Positions 17,089 through 25,884 are shown, counted from the stretch's first letter. The stretch: DNA of 64,000 bases from UBA12481 sp942493265 (GCA_942493265.1 OW818688.1:3968001-4032000); one strand, 5' to 3'. Notes: generated from the sequence alone by a model not told the origin. A program made the numbers and translations.

Positions 17089-17110
17089 AGACGCATATAT
17101 GCGTCTCTAC
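17085..17110. repeat. Perfect 26-bp palindrome at a convergent gene junction
   Basis: The two 13-base arms (GTAGAGACGCATA and its reverse complement) meet without a loop, so the element reads the same on both strands. Its second to fourth bases form the TAG stop of the upstream plus-strand gene. It sits between that gene and the convergent DUF1015 gene. There is no T-run, so if it ends transcription it is not by a standard intrinsic mechanism. A related copy (21 of 26 bases the same) lies at 54973-54998, also between convergent genes. Confidence 0.85.
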
Positions 17111-17132
17111 AGATCCTGCAGAAAACAGTATC

Positions 17133-18377
17133 CTAAATTTTATGAATCACCAGCCCGCTGCGGAGTTTGGGTTCGAACCAGGTGGTTTTTGGCGGCATGA
17201 TATTGCCGGTATCGGCGATATCCATCAACTGCTTCATCGACACCGGATACAGAGCCAGTGCAACAGCCATTTCGCCGGAATCCACGCGGCCCTGGATCTC
17301 TCCGAGACCTCTGATTCCGCCAACGAAATCGATGCGCTTATCTGTTCTCAGATTTTGAATACCCAGAATATCCCGGAGAATTAAATCAGAACTGATGGTG
17401 ACATCCAGAACTCCGATCGGGTCGTTGTCGTTATAGGTTCCCGCTTTGGCAGTCAGACTGTACCAGTTTCCATCCACATAGAGTCCGAAATTATGCAGAC
17501 AGCAAGGCTTGTAGATTTCTGATCCGATCTTTTTCACGGAAAAAGTCAGGGCCAGTTTATCCAGAAGCTGATCAACCGTAAGTCCGTTCAGATCCTTTAC
17601 AACCCGGTTATAATCAATGATTCTCAATTGGTTATCCGGGAAATGGACGGCCAGGAAAAAGTTATATTCCTCGGTCCCGTCATGGTTTGGATTTGCGGTA
17701 CGGCGCTCATTTCCCACCAGAGCAGCTGCTGCGGTGCGATGATGTCCGTCGGCCACATAGGTACAAGGTACTGCGGAAAAAAGTTCCGATATCCGGTTAA
17801 TAATCCGGTCGTTATCGATCACCCAGAAATGATGTCCGATTTCATCAGAAGAAGTAAAATCATATTCGGCAGGATGTTCGTCCACCCAGGTAGCGACGAT
17901 CTGATCAATCTCAGGAACAGCACGATAGGTAAAGAACACCGGTTCAAGATTGGCGCTGGTGATGCGAACATGCTTCATCCGGTCTTCCTCTTTATCCGGG
18001 CGGGTGAGCTCATGTTTTTTTATGATGCCATCGATATAATCCTGAACTCCGGCGCAGCCAACCAGGCCATATTGCCTGATTCCGTTCATGGTTTGAGCAT
18101 AAATATAATAGCACTCCTTGGCATCCTGAAGCAACCAGCCTTTTGACTGGAAGAGTTCAAACATTTCAGCAGCTTTGGCATACACTGCAGGTTCATGTTC
18201 GTCAATGGCAGGGGTGAAATTGATTTCCGGCTTGATCAGGTGCAGTAATGACTTATCATTACCGGCCGCTTCAGCGCGGGCTTCGTTGGAATTCAATACG
18301 TCATACGGGCGCGATGCTACGAGATGAGCAATGGATTTTGGAGGGCGAACGCCCTGAAAAGGTTTAAGTACGGCCAT
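17133..18377 (-). CDS. DUF1015 family protein
   Basis: A 414-residue cytoplasmic protein of the DUF1015 family. It opens with PFQGVRPPKSIAHLVASRPYDVL, the family's N-terminal signature, and contains the conserved ADGHHRTAAA block in the middle, followed by FLAVHFPDNQLRIIDYNRVV. Biochemical function is not established. In many Bacteroidota and in other bacteria this gene lies next to serA and serC, as it does here, which suggests a role linked to serine or one-carbon metabolism. It follows serA after 54 bp that contain a 7-bp tandem repeat, and is probably the last gene of the gcvT-serC-serA operon. Confidence 0.88.
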   Translation of the reverse strand: MAVLKPFQGVRPPKSIAHLVASRPYDVLNSNEARAEAAGNDKSLLHLIKPEINFTPAIDEHEPAVYAKAAEMFELFQSKGWLLQDAKECYYIYAQTMNGIRQYGLVGCAGVQDYIDGIIKKHELTRPDKEEDRMKHVRITSANLEPVFFTYRAVPEIDQIVATWVDEHPAEYDFTSSDEIGHHFWVIDNDRIINRISELFSAVPCTYVADGHHRTAAAALVGNERRTANPNHDGTEEYNFFLAVHFPDNQLRIIDYNRVVKDLNGLTVDQLLDKLALTFSVKKIGSEIYKPCCLHNFGLYVDGNWYSLTAKAGTYNDNDPIGVLDVTISSDLILRDILGIQNLRTDKRIDFVGGIRGLGEIQGRVDSGEMAVALALYPVSMKQLMDIADTGNIMPPKTTWFEPKLRSGLVIHKI

Positions 18378-18384
18378 GGAAGAA

Positions 18385-18426
18385 TGTTGTCGGTTGTCTG
18401 TTGTCTGTTGTCAGTTATCGGTTGTC
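18385..18426. repeat. Six tandem heptamers (NGTTRTC)
   Basis: Six consecutive 7-bp units read TGTTGTC, GGTTGTC, TGTTGTC, TGTTGTC, AGTTATC, GGTTGTC on the plus strand, i.e. GACAACN on the coding strand. The array fills most of the 54-bp spacer between serA (stop at 18432) and the DUF1015 gene (start at 18377). Unit number may vary by slippage. No coding effect would follow because it is outside both reading frames. Confidence 0.8.
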
Positions 18427-18431
18427 GGGGG

Positions 18432-19355
18432 CTATTTGTTTACCTGGTATTTTTTGTCGCCCTTTTCGAAAAAGTCCCTGATTTGTTCGGCGGCGGCAAT
18501 ACCTGCATTAGTATTGGCTTCCTCCGTTTGGGCACCCATCTTTTTAGGAGTCGAATAGAATCTGCCGGCAAATTTGGATTGGAAAGCTTCAGCGGCATCC
18601 GGAGCTACATCGCTCAGGTATTGAAATTTAGGCTTTTGTTCCATTACTTGCATCAGGGCTTCTTCGTCGATAACCTCTTTACGGGCAGTGTTGACAATAA
18701 CCCCGTCGTTGGGCATCAGTGAAAGCAGGGCGGCATTGATCGACTTTTTTGTTTTATCGTTGGCAGGCATGTGGAGGGAAACATACTGACAGGTTTTATA
18801 CAGATCTTCGGCAGTATCAACCGATTTCACCCCGCTGGCCTCGATATCATGCTTCGGGACAAAAGGATCAAAAGCATACACATCCATACCAAAACCTTTG
18901 GCGATAGCGGCAACATATTTACCAACATTTCCAAAAGCATGAATGCCTAACTTTTTACCCTTCAGCTCAGTACCTGATTTTCCGCTGAAGAATCCCCGTG
19001 CGCCATACACCATCATGCCAAGTGCCAGTTCGGCAACTGCATTTGAATTCTGGCCGGGGGTATTCATCACAACGACTCCCTTTTCGGTAGCGGCAGCCAG
19101 ATCAACATTATCATAGCCGGCACCTGCGCGGACAACAATTTTCACGTTTTTTCCGGCTTCCAGAACTTCCCGGGTAACCAGGTCGCTCCGGATGATAATT
19201 GCATCCGCCTCCTTAACCGCCTCATACAATTGTTCGGGTGCTGTATATTTCTCCAGCAGTAGCAATGTATAACCAGCATTTTCAACCACTTCACGGATTC
19301 CCTTCAGGGCAACCGGTGCAAATGGCTTATCAGTGGCAACTAATACTTTTTTCAT
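18432..19355 (-). CDS. serA: D-3-phosphoglycerate dehydrogenase, short lysine type
   Basis: The protein has 307 residues from ATG 19355 (MKKVLVATDK). A longer frame to 19391 would overlap serC and adds no family sequence. It oxidises 3-phosphoglycerate to 3-phosphohydroxypyruvate with NAD, the first step of serine synthesis. Visible features are RAGAGYDNVD, the NAD-binding region KLGIHAFGNVGKYVA, and NTARKEVIDEEAL. Where most family members have the catalytic His in TPHxGA, this one reads TPKKMGA (Lys271/272). Lysine replaces histidine in the type called IIIK, known from Entamoeba and Bacteroides relatives. There is no C-terminal ACT domain, so serine feedback through that domain is not expected. 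It lies 16 bp after serC. Confidence 0.92.
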   Translation of the reverse strand: MKKVLVATDKPFAPVALKGIREVVENAGYTLLLLEKYTAPEQLYEAVKEADAIIIRSDLVTREVLEAGKNVKIVVRAGAGYDNVDLAAATEKGVVVMNTPGQNSNAVAELALGMMVYGARGFFSGKSGTELKGKKLGIHAFGNVGKYVAAIAKGFGMDVYAFDPFVPKHDIEASGVKSVDTAEDLYKTCQYVSLHMPANDKTKKSINAALLSLMPNDGVIVNTARKEVIDEEALMQVMEQKPKFQYLSDVAPDAAEAFQSKFAGRFYSTPKKMGAQTEEANTNAGIAAAEQIRDFFEKGDKKYQVNK

Positions 19356-19371
19356 ACTGTATGTTATTTGG

Positions 19372-20445
19372 TTACAGAATGGCCTTTTCAAATTCCTTCA
19401 TTGCATTGACCAGAACCTGTACGCTTTCCAATTCCAGTGCATTATAGCAGGATGCCCTGAAACCACCAACTGACCGGTGACCTTTGATCCCGACAACACC
19501 TTTTGAAGAAGTCAGTGCGAGGAAATCAGCTTCCTTATCCTGGTAGCCTTCTTTCATGACAAAGCAGATATTCATTCTGGAACGATCCTCTTTGGCAGCT
19601 GTTCCCACGAAAACTTTGCTTTCATCAATGGCATTGTACAACAGATCAGCTTTTTCCTGAGCCCTGCGATCCATCTCTTTCAGTCCGCCCAGAGATTTAA
19701 CCCACTTCAGCACCTCTCTTACGGTAAATATAGCAGTACAGGGAGGAGTGTTTTTCATGGAATCATTCTCAACATGCACGCGATACTTCAGCATGGTTGG
19801 AATATTGCTCCGGGTAACCCTTTCAAGCATTTCATTTTTGATGATAACGACGGTAACACCGGCGGGTCCCATATTTTTCTGAGCTCCGCCATAGATCAGA
19901 TCGTACTTCGAAACATCAACTGGTCTGCTGAGGATATCTGACGACATATCAGCGATCAAGGGTACCGGTGAATCGATATCTTTCAGAATTTCGGTCCCGA
20001 AAATGGTATTGTTAGTTGTGATATGGAAATAATCCACATCCGTTGGAATGGTATAATTTTTAGGATAGTAGCTGAAATTTTTATCCTCGGATGATGCCAG
20101 AACATTCACTTCGCCGAACAAACGGGCTTCCTTGATGGCACCACTGGCCCAGGTACCTGTGTTCAGGTAAGCAGCTTTTGTGTTCAGAAAATTAAAGGGT
20201 ATCATGGCAAACTGCAGACTGGCTCCGCCTCCGAGAAACAGTACGGAATATCCTTCAGGGATTTCGAGAATTTCCTTTAAGAGATCGCTGGTTTCTTTCA
20301 TGATGGCCTCAAAATCCTTACTCCGGTGGGAAACTTCCATAATCGACTGGCCGCTGGTACCCAATTCAATAACGGCTTTGGCTGTATTTTCCCGCACCAC
20401 ATCGGCCAGAATACACGGTCCTGCATTAAAAATATATTTTCTCAT
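19372..20445 (-). CDS. serC: Phosphoserine aminotransferase
   Basis: A 357-residue class V aminotransferase converting 3-phosphohydroxypyruvate and glutamate to phosphoserine and 2-oxoglutarate. It shows the start FNAGPCILADVV, the substrate region MEVSHRSKDFE, the phrase LFLGGGASLQFAMIPFN, and the PLP lysine in YGGAQKNMGPAGVTV. The ending GGFRASCYNA is typical of SerC. It lies 23 bp downstream of gcvT and 16 bp upstream of serA, giving a compact serine/glycine operon. No unusual residues were noted. Confidence 0.95.
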   Translation of the reverse strand: MRKYIFNAGPCILADVVRENTAKAVIELGTSGQSIMEVSHRSKDFEAIMKETSDLLKEILEIPEGYSVLFLGGGASLQFAMIPFNFLNTKAAYLNTGTWASGAIKEARLFGEVNVLASSEDKNFSYYPKNYTIPTDVDYFHITTNNTIFGTEILKDIDSPVPLIADMSSDILSRPVDVSKYDLIYGGAQKNMGPAGVTVVIIKNEMLERVTRSNIPTMLKYRVHVENDSMKNTPPCTAIFTVREVLKWVKSLGGLKEMDRRAQEKADLLYNAIDESKVFVGTAAKEDRSRMNICFVMKEGYQDKEADFLALTSSKGVVGIKGHRSVGGFRASCYNALELESVQVLVNAMKEFEKAIL

Positions 20446-20468
20446 GATTTTGATTTTTTCAGGTTTGA

Positions 20469-21581
20469 CTATTTTACTGTTATGAATGGTGTCTTTGTGA
20501 TTTGAGCTTTAAGATTCCGGTTTCGGACCTGGATAAAGATTTCTGTACCGAGCTTTGAATAATCTGACTTAACGTAACCCATGCCGATTCCGTTCTGCAG
20601 GATTGGTGACTGGGTGCCGGAGGTAACCTCACCAATAACTTCACCGGCTGCATTAACGATATTATAATGCTGGCGTGGAATTCCGCGCTCCATCATTACA
20701 AATCCCTTCAAACAGCGGGTAGGTTTGTCATTCTTCTGTTTTTCCAGTAATGGTCTGTCGATAAAGTCATTCCCTTCCACAAATTTCGTAATCCAGCCCA
20801 ACCCGGCTTCAATAGGGGAAGTTTCATCATTAATATCATGGCCATACAGATTGTAGCCCATTTCCAGGCGAAGGGTATCCCGGGCACCGAGTCCGATGGG
20901 TTTTATTCCGAATTCCTCACCGGCTTCCATTACCGCATTCCAGAGAACCTCAGCATCTTCATTTGCGCAATAAATTTCGCATCCGCCTGATCCGGTATAG
21001 CCGGTGGTGGCGAATATCACTTCCTTGATTCCGGCAAACGGAATCTTTTTAAAAGTATAGTATTCCATATCCTCAACACTCTCTGAAGTAAGCTTTTGCA
21101 TTGCTTTCAAAGCGAGAGGGCCCTGAACGGCCAGCTGGGCAATTTCATCAGATGCATTATAAATTTCCTTACCCACCTCGAGACCCATTTCAGCAGCATG
21201 CTCAGCACACCAGTTCCAGTCTTTTTCGATATTAGCTGCATTAACAACCAGCAAATAGGTTTCAGGATTTACGCGGTATACCAGGAGATCATCAACAATA
21301 CCGCCTTTGCCGTTAGGGAAGCAGCTGTACTGAACCTTACCATCGAACAGTGCGGCAACATCGTTGGTGGTCATTTTCTGAACGAAGTTAAAAGCTTTCG
21401 GGCCTTTTACCCAGAATTCACCCATATGGGATACATCAAAAACACCCAGTTTTTCACGAACCTGCATGTGTTCAGCGGTTATACCGGCATATTCGATAGG
21501 CATCAGGTATCCTGCAAAGGACTCCATACGAGCCCCCATCGATTGATGGAAATGGGTAAAAGGAGTTATCTTAGGGGTCAT
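20469..21581 (-). CDS. gcvT: Glycine cleavage system T protein (aminomethyltransferase)
   Basis: A 370-residue protein from ATG 21581 (MTPKITPFTHFHQ). The codon two positions upstream is TTG and is not needed. It transfers the methylene carbon from the aminomethyl-lipoyl H protein to tetrahydrofolate and releases ammonia. Family marks include VFDVSHMGEF near 50, NKGGIVDDL-type PNGKGGIVDDLLVYR, and the folate-site region TGYTGSGGCEIYC, followed by GLGARDTLRLEMGYNLYGHDI. The other glycine-cleavage genes are not in the window. Co-transcription with serC and serA would couple serine and glycine metabolism. A TAnnTTTG box lies 30 bp upstream. Confidence 0.95.
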   Translation of the reverse strand: MTPKITPFTHFHQSMGARMESFAGYLMPIEYAGITAEHMQVREKLGVFDVSHMGEFWVKGPKAFNFVQKMTTNDVAALFDGKVQYSCFPNGKGGIVDDLLVYRVNPETYLLVVNAANIEKDWNWCAEHAAEMGLEVGKEIYNASDEIAQLAVQGPLALKAMQKLTSESVEDMEYYTFKKIPFAGIKEVIFATTGYTGSGGCEIYCANEDAEVLWNAVMEAGEEFGIKPIGLGARDTLRLEMGYNLYGHDINDETSPIEAGLGWITKFVEGNDFIDRPLLEKQKNDKPTRCLKGFVMMERGIPRQHYNIVNAAGEVIGEVTSGTQSPILQNGIGMGYVKSDYSKLGTEIFIQVRNRNLKAQITKTPFITVK

Positions 21582-21611
21582 ATTCAATATTTTTTAAGTT
21601 TGGTATTCTTA

Positions 21612-21619
21612 CAAATATA
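21612..21619 (-). promoter_or_regulatory. Bacteroidota-type -7 box upstream of gcvT
   Basis: The minus strand reads TATATTTG, a full match to the TAnnTTTG element, ending about 31 bases before the gcvT ATG. No clear TTTG -33 element is seen at the usual spacing, so this is a partial promoter match. Confidence 0.4.
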
Positions 21620-21694
21620 GGCCATTCGCAAGAGAAAATTCATGACTAATATCGGGTTTTAATTAACTTCACCCCATAAATAATCCAATCTGTT

Positions 21695-22054
21695 ATGGCA
21701 GTAAAATTCACCTATGCCGATCTAACCTACCTCGAAAGTATGGCAATGGGTACCAATGATTTGATTGTCGAGATGATTCAAATATTTATCGATCAGCTTC
21801 CTGAATTCACCGAAGGCCTCGCCGCGCATCTTAAAAACGGAGATTTACCGGCACTCGGGGCGCTTGCCCACAAGGCAAAATCCTCTGTCGCGGTGATGGG
21901 AATGGACGCACTGGCAACCGATTTGAAAACCTTGGAATTAACCGCGAAAGCCGGCAAAGATCAGGAACAATACCCGATCCTTGTGGATCGGTTTATTGAA
22001 CAGGTGACGGTAACAGGCAGGGAACTGGCCGAATACGCCAAAACAATCAGTTAA
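21695..22054 (+). CDS. Stand-alone histidine phosphotransfer (HPt) protein
   Basis: A 119-residue all-helical HPt domain. The phospho-accepting histidine is His59 in LAHKAKSSVAVMGM, which matches the HPt signature HxLKGxA/S in looser form. The N-terminal helix (LTYLESMAMGTNDLIVEMIQIFI) fits the family. Such proteins relay phosphate between receiver domains of hybrid kinases. It is an orphan here: the nearest hybrid kinases begin at 26627, and that operon has its own HPt gene. Its stop is separated by one base from the stop of the convergent peptidase gene, so the two transcription units must end within each other. Confidence 0.85.
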   Translation: MAVKFTYADLTYLESMAMGTNDLIVEMIQIFIDQLPEFTEGLAAHLKNGDLPALGALAHKAKSSVAVMGMDALATDLKTLELTAKAGKDQEQYPILVDRFIEQVTVTGRELAEYAKTIS

Positions 22055-22055
22055 A

Positions 22056-24191
22056 TCAGAGATTGTCCCGAAAATAGCGCGTAACAGTTCGCATCAGGTG
22101 AACCCGGTCCTTACCCCGCACATTATGTGCATGCTGAGGATAAACCATGTAATCGATCAACTTACCTTCTTCAACACATTTTCGCACAAACATCAGGGAG
22201 TTCTGCCACACCACGGTTGAGTCGTTATCTCCATGTATCAGCATCAGCCTGCCACGCAGATTTTTAACACGCTGAAGGGTGGACGACAATTCATATCCAT
22301 CCGGGTTTTCCGCAGGCATATCCATATATCTCTCCCCGTACATCACTTCATAATATTTCCAGTCGATAACCGGTCCGCCTGCCGCGCCCACCTTGAATAT
22401 ATCAGGATAATTGAGCATCAGCGAGGTAGTCATGAACCCTCCATAACTCCATCCATGAACGCCTATCCGGTTAGAATCCACATAGGGTAATGAAAACAGA
22501 TAGTTGATGCCTTCCATCTGGTCGCTCATTTCAGCCTTGCCAAGATTGCGGTGTATCACCTGTTCAAAATCACGGCCCCGGGCTTCGGAACCGCGGTTAT
22601 CCAGCGTCATGGAAATGAACCCCTGCTGAGCCATATAGTGCTGCCAACCTGAGGCTCCGCCCATCCAGGAATTCAAAACCAGCTGAGCATGCGGCCCCCC
22701 GTATACATAAACCACCACCGGGTACTTCTTGGAAGAATCCATGTCGGCCGGAAGTACCAGGTATCCGTACAGATCGGTTTTTTTATCCGCTGCCTTGATG
22801 GAAAAAGAACGGTATTGTCCCATTTTCATGCCGGCCTGCGGATTCGGAGCCTCAAAAATTGTTTTGGATTCCTGCTGCCCGACTTCACGGAGCAGAACCT
22901 TGCGCGGAACGGTATAACTGGAATAGGAGTCAATTGAAAATTTACCATCCTGACTGATCAATACATCATGGGTACCGGCATCCTGCGATAGTTTGATACG
23001 GTTGCCCGTTTTAAGTTCGGTACGATACACCTGTCTCTCAAGCGGACTCGGATCGGTTGCCCGGAAATAAATATATCTCCCACGTGGGTCAAAGCCGATG
23101 AAATCAGTTACAATCCATTGTCCCTGGGTCAGCTGCCTGATGAGCGATCCATCGGTCCGGTACAAATACAGGTGCCTAAACCCATCACGCTGACTTTGCC
23201 AGATAAATTGCGTCGGATCAGCAGGGTTAAAGACCATCCCATTCAGGGGCTCAACATACTTATCAGATTTTTCTTCGAAAAGCGTTTTTACTTTCCTGCC
23301 GGTTTTTGCATCATATTGATTGAGAAGCATATGATTCTGTTCGCGGTTTAATACGGCAGCATACAGATAAAACTCCGACGGATCCCATGAAATATTGGTG
23401 ATATAGCGATCGTCACCGAATGACTGTTCATCCAGAAAAATGGTGCTGTTGTTGGCGGGATTGAAAATTCCGACCCGGATAACTTCACTCTGGCCGCCAG
23501 CCATCGGATATCGCACCATTTCAGCACTGGCCGGGGTGGAGGTAACATTAACCAGCGGGTATTCGGTAACCTTGCTTTCATCCTTACGATAAAATGCCAG
23601 TAATGAACCCTTTGTCGACCAGACCAATCCCGAATTAATTCCGAATTCATTTCTGGAAACGGTTTGTCCGTTGACAATTCCGGACTCACTGTCGTTGGTT
23701 ACCTGAGTTTTTTTTCCGGCATTATCTGCAATAAAAATATTCTGACCTGATGTATAGGCCGCCAGGGTGCCGGACGGGGACATAATCAGGTTGTTTGAGC
23801 CTTCCGGAACGGTGAACAAGCCGGTCACCTTCTTCTGACTCCAATCGTAATCTACAATAAATGAACCTTTTGTAAATCTAAAAGTTCCGGAGGGGAGAAC
23901 CTCGGGCAACGACAGGGATTGCATGGGGGGCACTCCGGATGCCTGGAGAATGGCATTAAAATCTTCACGGACAAGAATAACCGATTCCTTACCGGATTTT
24001 GCCTGGGTAGAAATCAGCGAACCGTTTTTCACCTGAAGGAATCCGCCGGAAGGTCCGCCCCAAACGAATGCCGGGCGCGACGGGTATAATCCCGCCTGTG
24101 AAACCGCCTGTTCGATCGTAAGCTGCTGTGCTGAAATGCGTATAATAAAAAGGCCGGCAAGCAGTAAGCCGGTGAATATCAATTTCTTCAT
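22056..24191 (-). CDS. Dipeptidyl peptidase IV-type serine peptidase (S9)
   Basis: A 711-residue exported peptidase that removes N-terminal dipeptides, usually Xaa-Pro, in the periplasm. It has a signal peptide (residues 1-21, ending ISAQ), an N-terminal beta-propeller of DPP IV type (about 60-440, with phrases like WDPSEFYLYAAVLNREQ and DGFRHLYLYRTDGS), and a C-terminal alpha/beta-hydrolase. The nucleophile Ser582 lies in GWSYGG, the Asp in LIHGDNDSTV, and the probable catalytic His689 in QHAHN. The start overlaps the stop of the RNA methyltransferase gene by 4 bp (24188-24191), so it is the last gene of the pnuC operon. Link to the other operon members is not obvious. Confidence 0.93.
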   Translation of the reverse strand: MKKLIFTGLLLAGLFIIRISAQQLTIEQAVSQAGLYPSRPAFVWGGPSGGFLQVKNGSLISTQAKSGKESVILVREDFNAILQASGVPPMQSLSLPEVLPSGTFRFTKGSFIVDYDWSQKKVTGLFTVPEGSNNLIMSPSGTLAAYTSGQNIFIADNAGKKTQVTNDSESGIVNGQTVSRNEFGINSGLVWSTKGSLLAFYRKDESKVTEYPLVNVTSTPASAEMVRYPMAGGQSEVIRVGIFNPANNSTIFLDEQSFGDDRYITNISWDPSEFYLYAAVLNREQNHMLLNQYDAKTGRKVKTLFEEKSDKYVEPLNGMVFNPADPTQFIWQSQRDGFRHLYLYRTDGSLIRQLTQGQWIVTDFIGFDPRGRYIYFRATDPSPLERQVYRTELKTGNRIKLSQDAGTHDVLISQDGKFSIDSYSSYTVPRKVLLREVGQQESKTIFEAPNPQAGMKMGQYRSFSIKAADKKTDLYGYLVLPADMDSSKKYPVVVYVYGGPHAQLVLNSWMGGASGWQHYMAQQGFISMTLDNRGSEARGRDFEQVIHRNLGKAEMSDQMEGINYLFSLPYVDSNRIGVHGWSYGGFMTTSLMLNYPDIFKVGAAGGPVIDWKYYEVMYGERYMDMPAENPDGYELSSTLQRVKNLRGRLMLIHGDNDSTVVWQNSLMFVRKCVEEGKLIDYMVYPQHAHNVRGKDRVHLMRTVTRYFRDNL

Positions 24192-25363
24192 TTTTTTCTG
24201 ATCAGGGGTTTCTGGTATTTGGCTTTAATGCTTCCCTCATAAATATCGTACCGGCGGAATGAACATTCAATAGAACCATTGAGCATCGGAATTTTCTTGG
24301 CAGGATGCAATCCGATTGATTTCAGCGCATCCGGGTTACCGCTGAAGATCCACACCTGATATCCTTTATAATGATGCTTCATCCGGTCGCCGATCATCCG
24401 GTATAAGCCCATGATATCCTCAATTTTGAGCCGCTCGTCGTAGGGAGGATTGGTGATCATCATTCCACCGCCGGCCGGAGGTACAAAATTCTCAATTGAA
24501 TCATGTACCAGCTCGATTTTCTTATCCAGGAATGACCGGTGAATACCCTCGCGGGCAAGTAAAAGAGCTTTTGATGACTTATCTGAACCAATAATCCGGT
24601 TTTTGAATTGAAGATTTTCCTCCACCTGATCAGCGACTTCTGTAAACAAGTCAGGATTGAAGTTTTTCCATTTCTCGAACCCGAAATTCTGGCGAAAAGT
24701 GCCCGGCGGGATATTCAGGGCAATCATGGCACCCTCAATGAGAAAGGTCCCGGACCCGCACATGGGGTCGATGAGATTTCCTTTCCCCTCCCAACCGGCG
24801 AGCAGCAGTAAACCGGCCGCAAGAACCTCATTAACTGGAGCCTGGTGCATGGCCGACCGGTAGCCGCGCTTATGCAGGGATCCTCCCGAGCTGTCAAGTA
24901 AAACATTGACTTTTGTATCCTGAATATGTATTGAAATCAGCAAATCAGGGTTTTCGCGGTCCACGCTCGGACGCTTCCCGGTGCGGTCGCGGAATTGGTC
25001 AACCACAGCATCCTTGGTACGTTGCGCGATGAACTGGCTGTGTGAAAAATGGTCGGAGAAAAGAACGCACTCAACGGCCATCGACATAGAGGGTTCGAGG
25101 AACCTGACCCAGTCGATTTTCTGGATTCCCAGATATAATTCGAAGTCGTTTTTAGCCGGGAAAGTATCCACTTCGACAAGTACTTTCAGAGCAGTTCTTA
25201 ACCGGTAATTTGCGGCGTACAGAACTTTCAGATCGCCCCTGAACCGCACGGCACGATTCAGTATCTCGATATCCTGCACACCCAGTCCCCTGATTTCCTG
25301 AGCCAAAACATCTTCAAGACCCTGAAAGGTTTTGGCAACCATGTAAAATTTTTCGTCTAACAT
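24188..25363 (-). CDS. THUMP-domain RNA guanine-N2 methyltransferase (RlmL N-terminal type)
   Basis: A 391-residue cytoplasmic enzyme. It has an N-terminal ferredoxin-like and THUMP RNA-binding part (about 1-160, ending LLISIHIQDTKVNVLLDSSG) and a Rossmann methyltransferase. The SAM motif is DPMCGSGTFLIEGA and the catalytic motif is TNPPYDERL. This matches the N-terminal half of E. coli RlmL, which makes m2G2445 in 23S rRNA; Bacteroidota commonly have it as a separate protein. It overlaps the nadR-like gene by 7 bp upstream and the peptidase gene by ATGA downstream. The enzyme class is clear; the exact rRNA position is inferred from the family. Confidence 0.9.
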   Translation of the reverse strand: MLDEKFYMVAKTFQGLEDVLAQEIRGLGVQDIEILNRAVRFRGDLKVLYAANYRLRTALKVLVEVDTFPAKNDFELYLGIQKIDWVRFLEPSMSMAVECVLFSDHFSHSQFIAQRTKDAVVDQFRDRTGKRPSVDRENPDLLISIHIQDTKVNVLLDSSGGSLHKRGYRSAMHQAPVNEVLAAGLLLLAGWEGKGNLIDPMCGSGTFLIEGAMIALNIPPGTFRQNFGFEKWKNFNPDLFTEVADQVEENLQFKNRIIGSDKSSKALLLAREGIHRSFLDKKIELVHDSIENFVPPAGGGMMITNPPYDERLKIEDIMGLYRMIGDRMKHHYKGYQVWIFSGNPDALKSIGLHPAKKIPMLNGSIECSFRRYDIYEGSIKAKYQKPLIRKK

Positions 25364-25884
25364 ATGAGTACCCGATCTATTATTTCTATTGCATGCTGAA
25401 CTCTTTCCTGACCTGTTCCGAACACCCGAAAATAGGAAAATCCTGCTGCATTCAATTCTTGTTCATACTGTTCCGATAAATATTCCCTCCGATGCGGATT
25501 CTCGCGCAGGGGATCATACTGCCAGGGCAGATCTGTTTCACACAAGAGGTAAATCCCCTGCCCTGCCCTCGGAATCTCCTCTTCGAGCCAGGCAGGCACA
25601 TCATTGTAAACCTCGCGAAACCAAACTTTAAGAATGATCAGGCAGGTGTCAAAAAATACCAGGGGATTATTTCTATTCTGTTTGATTAGATCAATCTGTT
25701 TACGCGCAATCAACTCAACATCAGCATATTCATAATGACGATTGAGGGATTCGAGATAGGTGCGGGCATATTCAGGAACTCCAATGGCCCCATAGTGTTT
25801 GGCCAGCGCCTCTGTGAGACTGCTCTTACCGGTGGATTCAGCACCGGTAATAAAGAACATTCGGGTTAAACTGTTTTCTGCCAT
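25357..25884 (-). CDS. nadR-like: NadR-type nicotinamide riboside kinase/ATPase
   Basis: A P-loop kinase of 175 residues from ATG 25884 (MAENSLTRMFF). A start at 25860 is also possible; the open frame up to 26151 is read through pnuC and is not real protein. Walker A is GAESTGKSSL, followed by the family phrase PEYARTYLESLNRHY and the lid region QYDPLRENPHRRE. It corresponds to the ribosylnicotinamide kinase domain of NadR and lacks the nucleotidyltransferase and repressor domains. It would phosphorylate nicotinamide riboside to NMN as the vitamin enters through PnuC. The start overlaps the pnuC stop, supporting this pairing. Confidence 0.85.
   Translation of the reverse strand: MAENSLTRMFFITGAESTGKSSLTEALAKHYGAIGVPEYARTYLESLNRHYEYADVELIARKQIDLIKQNRNNPLVFFDTCLIILKVWFREVYNDVPAWLEEEIPRAGQGIYLLCETDLPWQYDPLRENPHRREYLSEQYEQELNAAGFSYFRVFGTGQERVQHAIEIIDRVLIC

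Noticed and set aside
18385..18426. Possible CRISPR array
   Set aside because: Units are only 7 bp with no spacers and no cas genes nearby; a simple tandem repeat.
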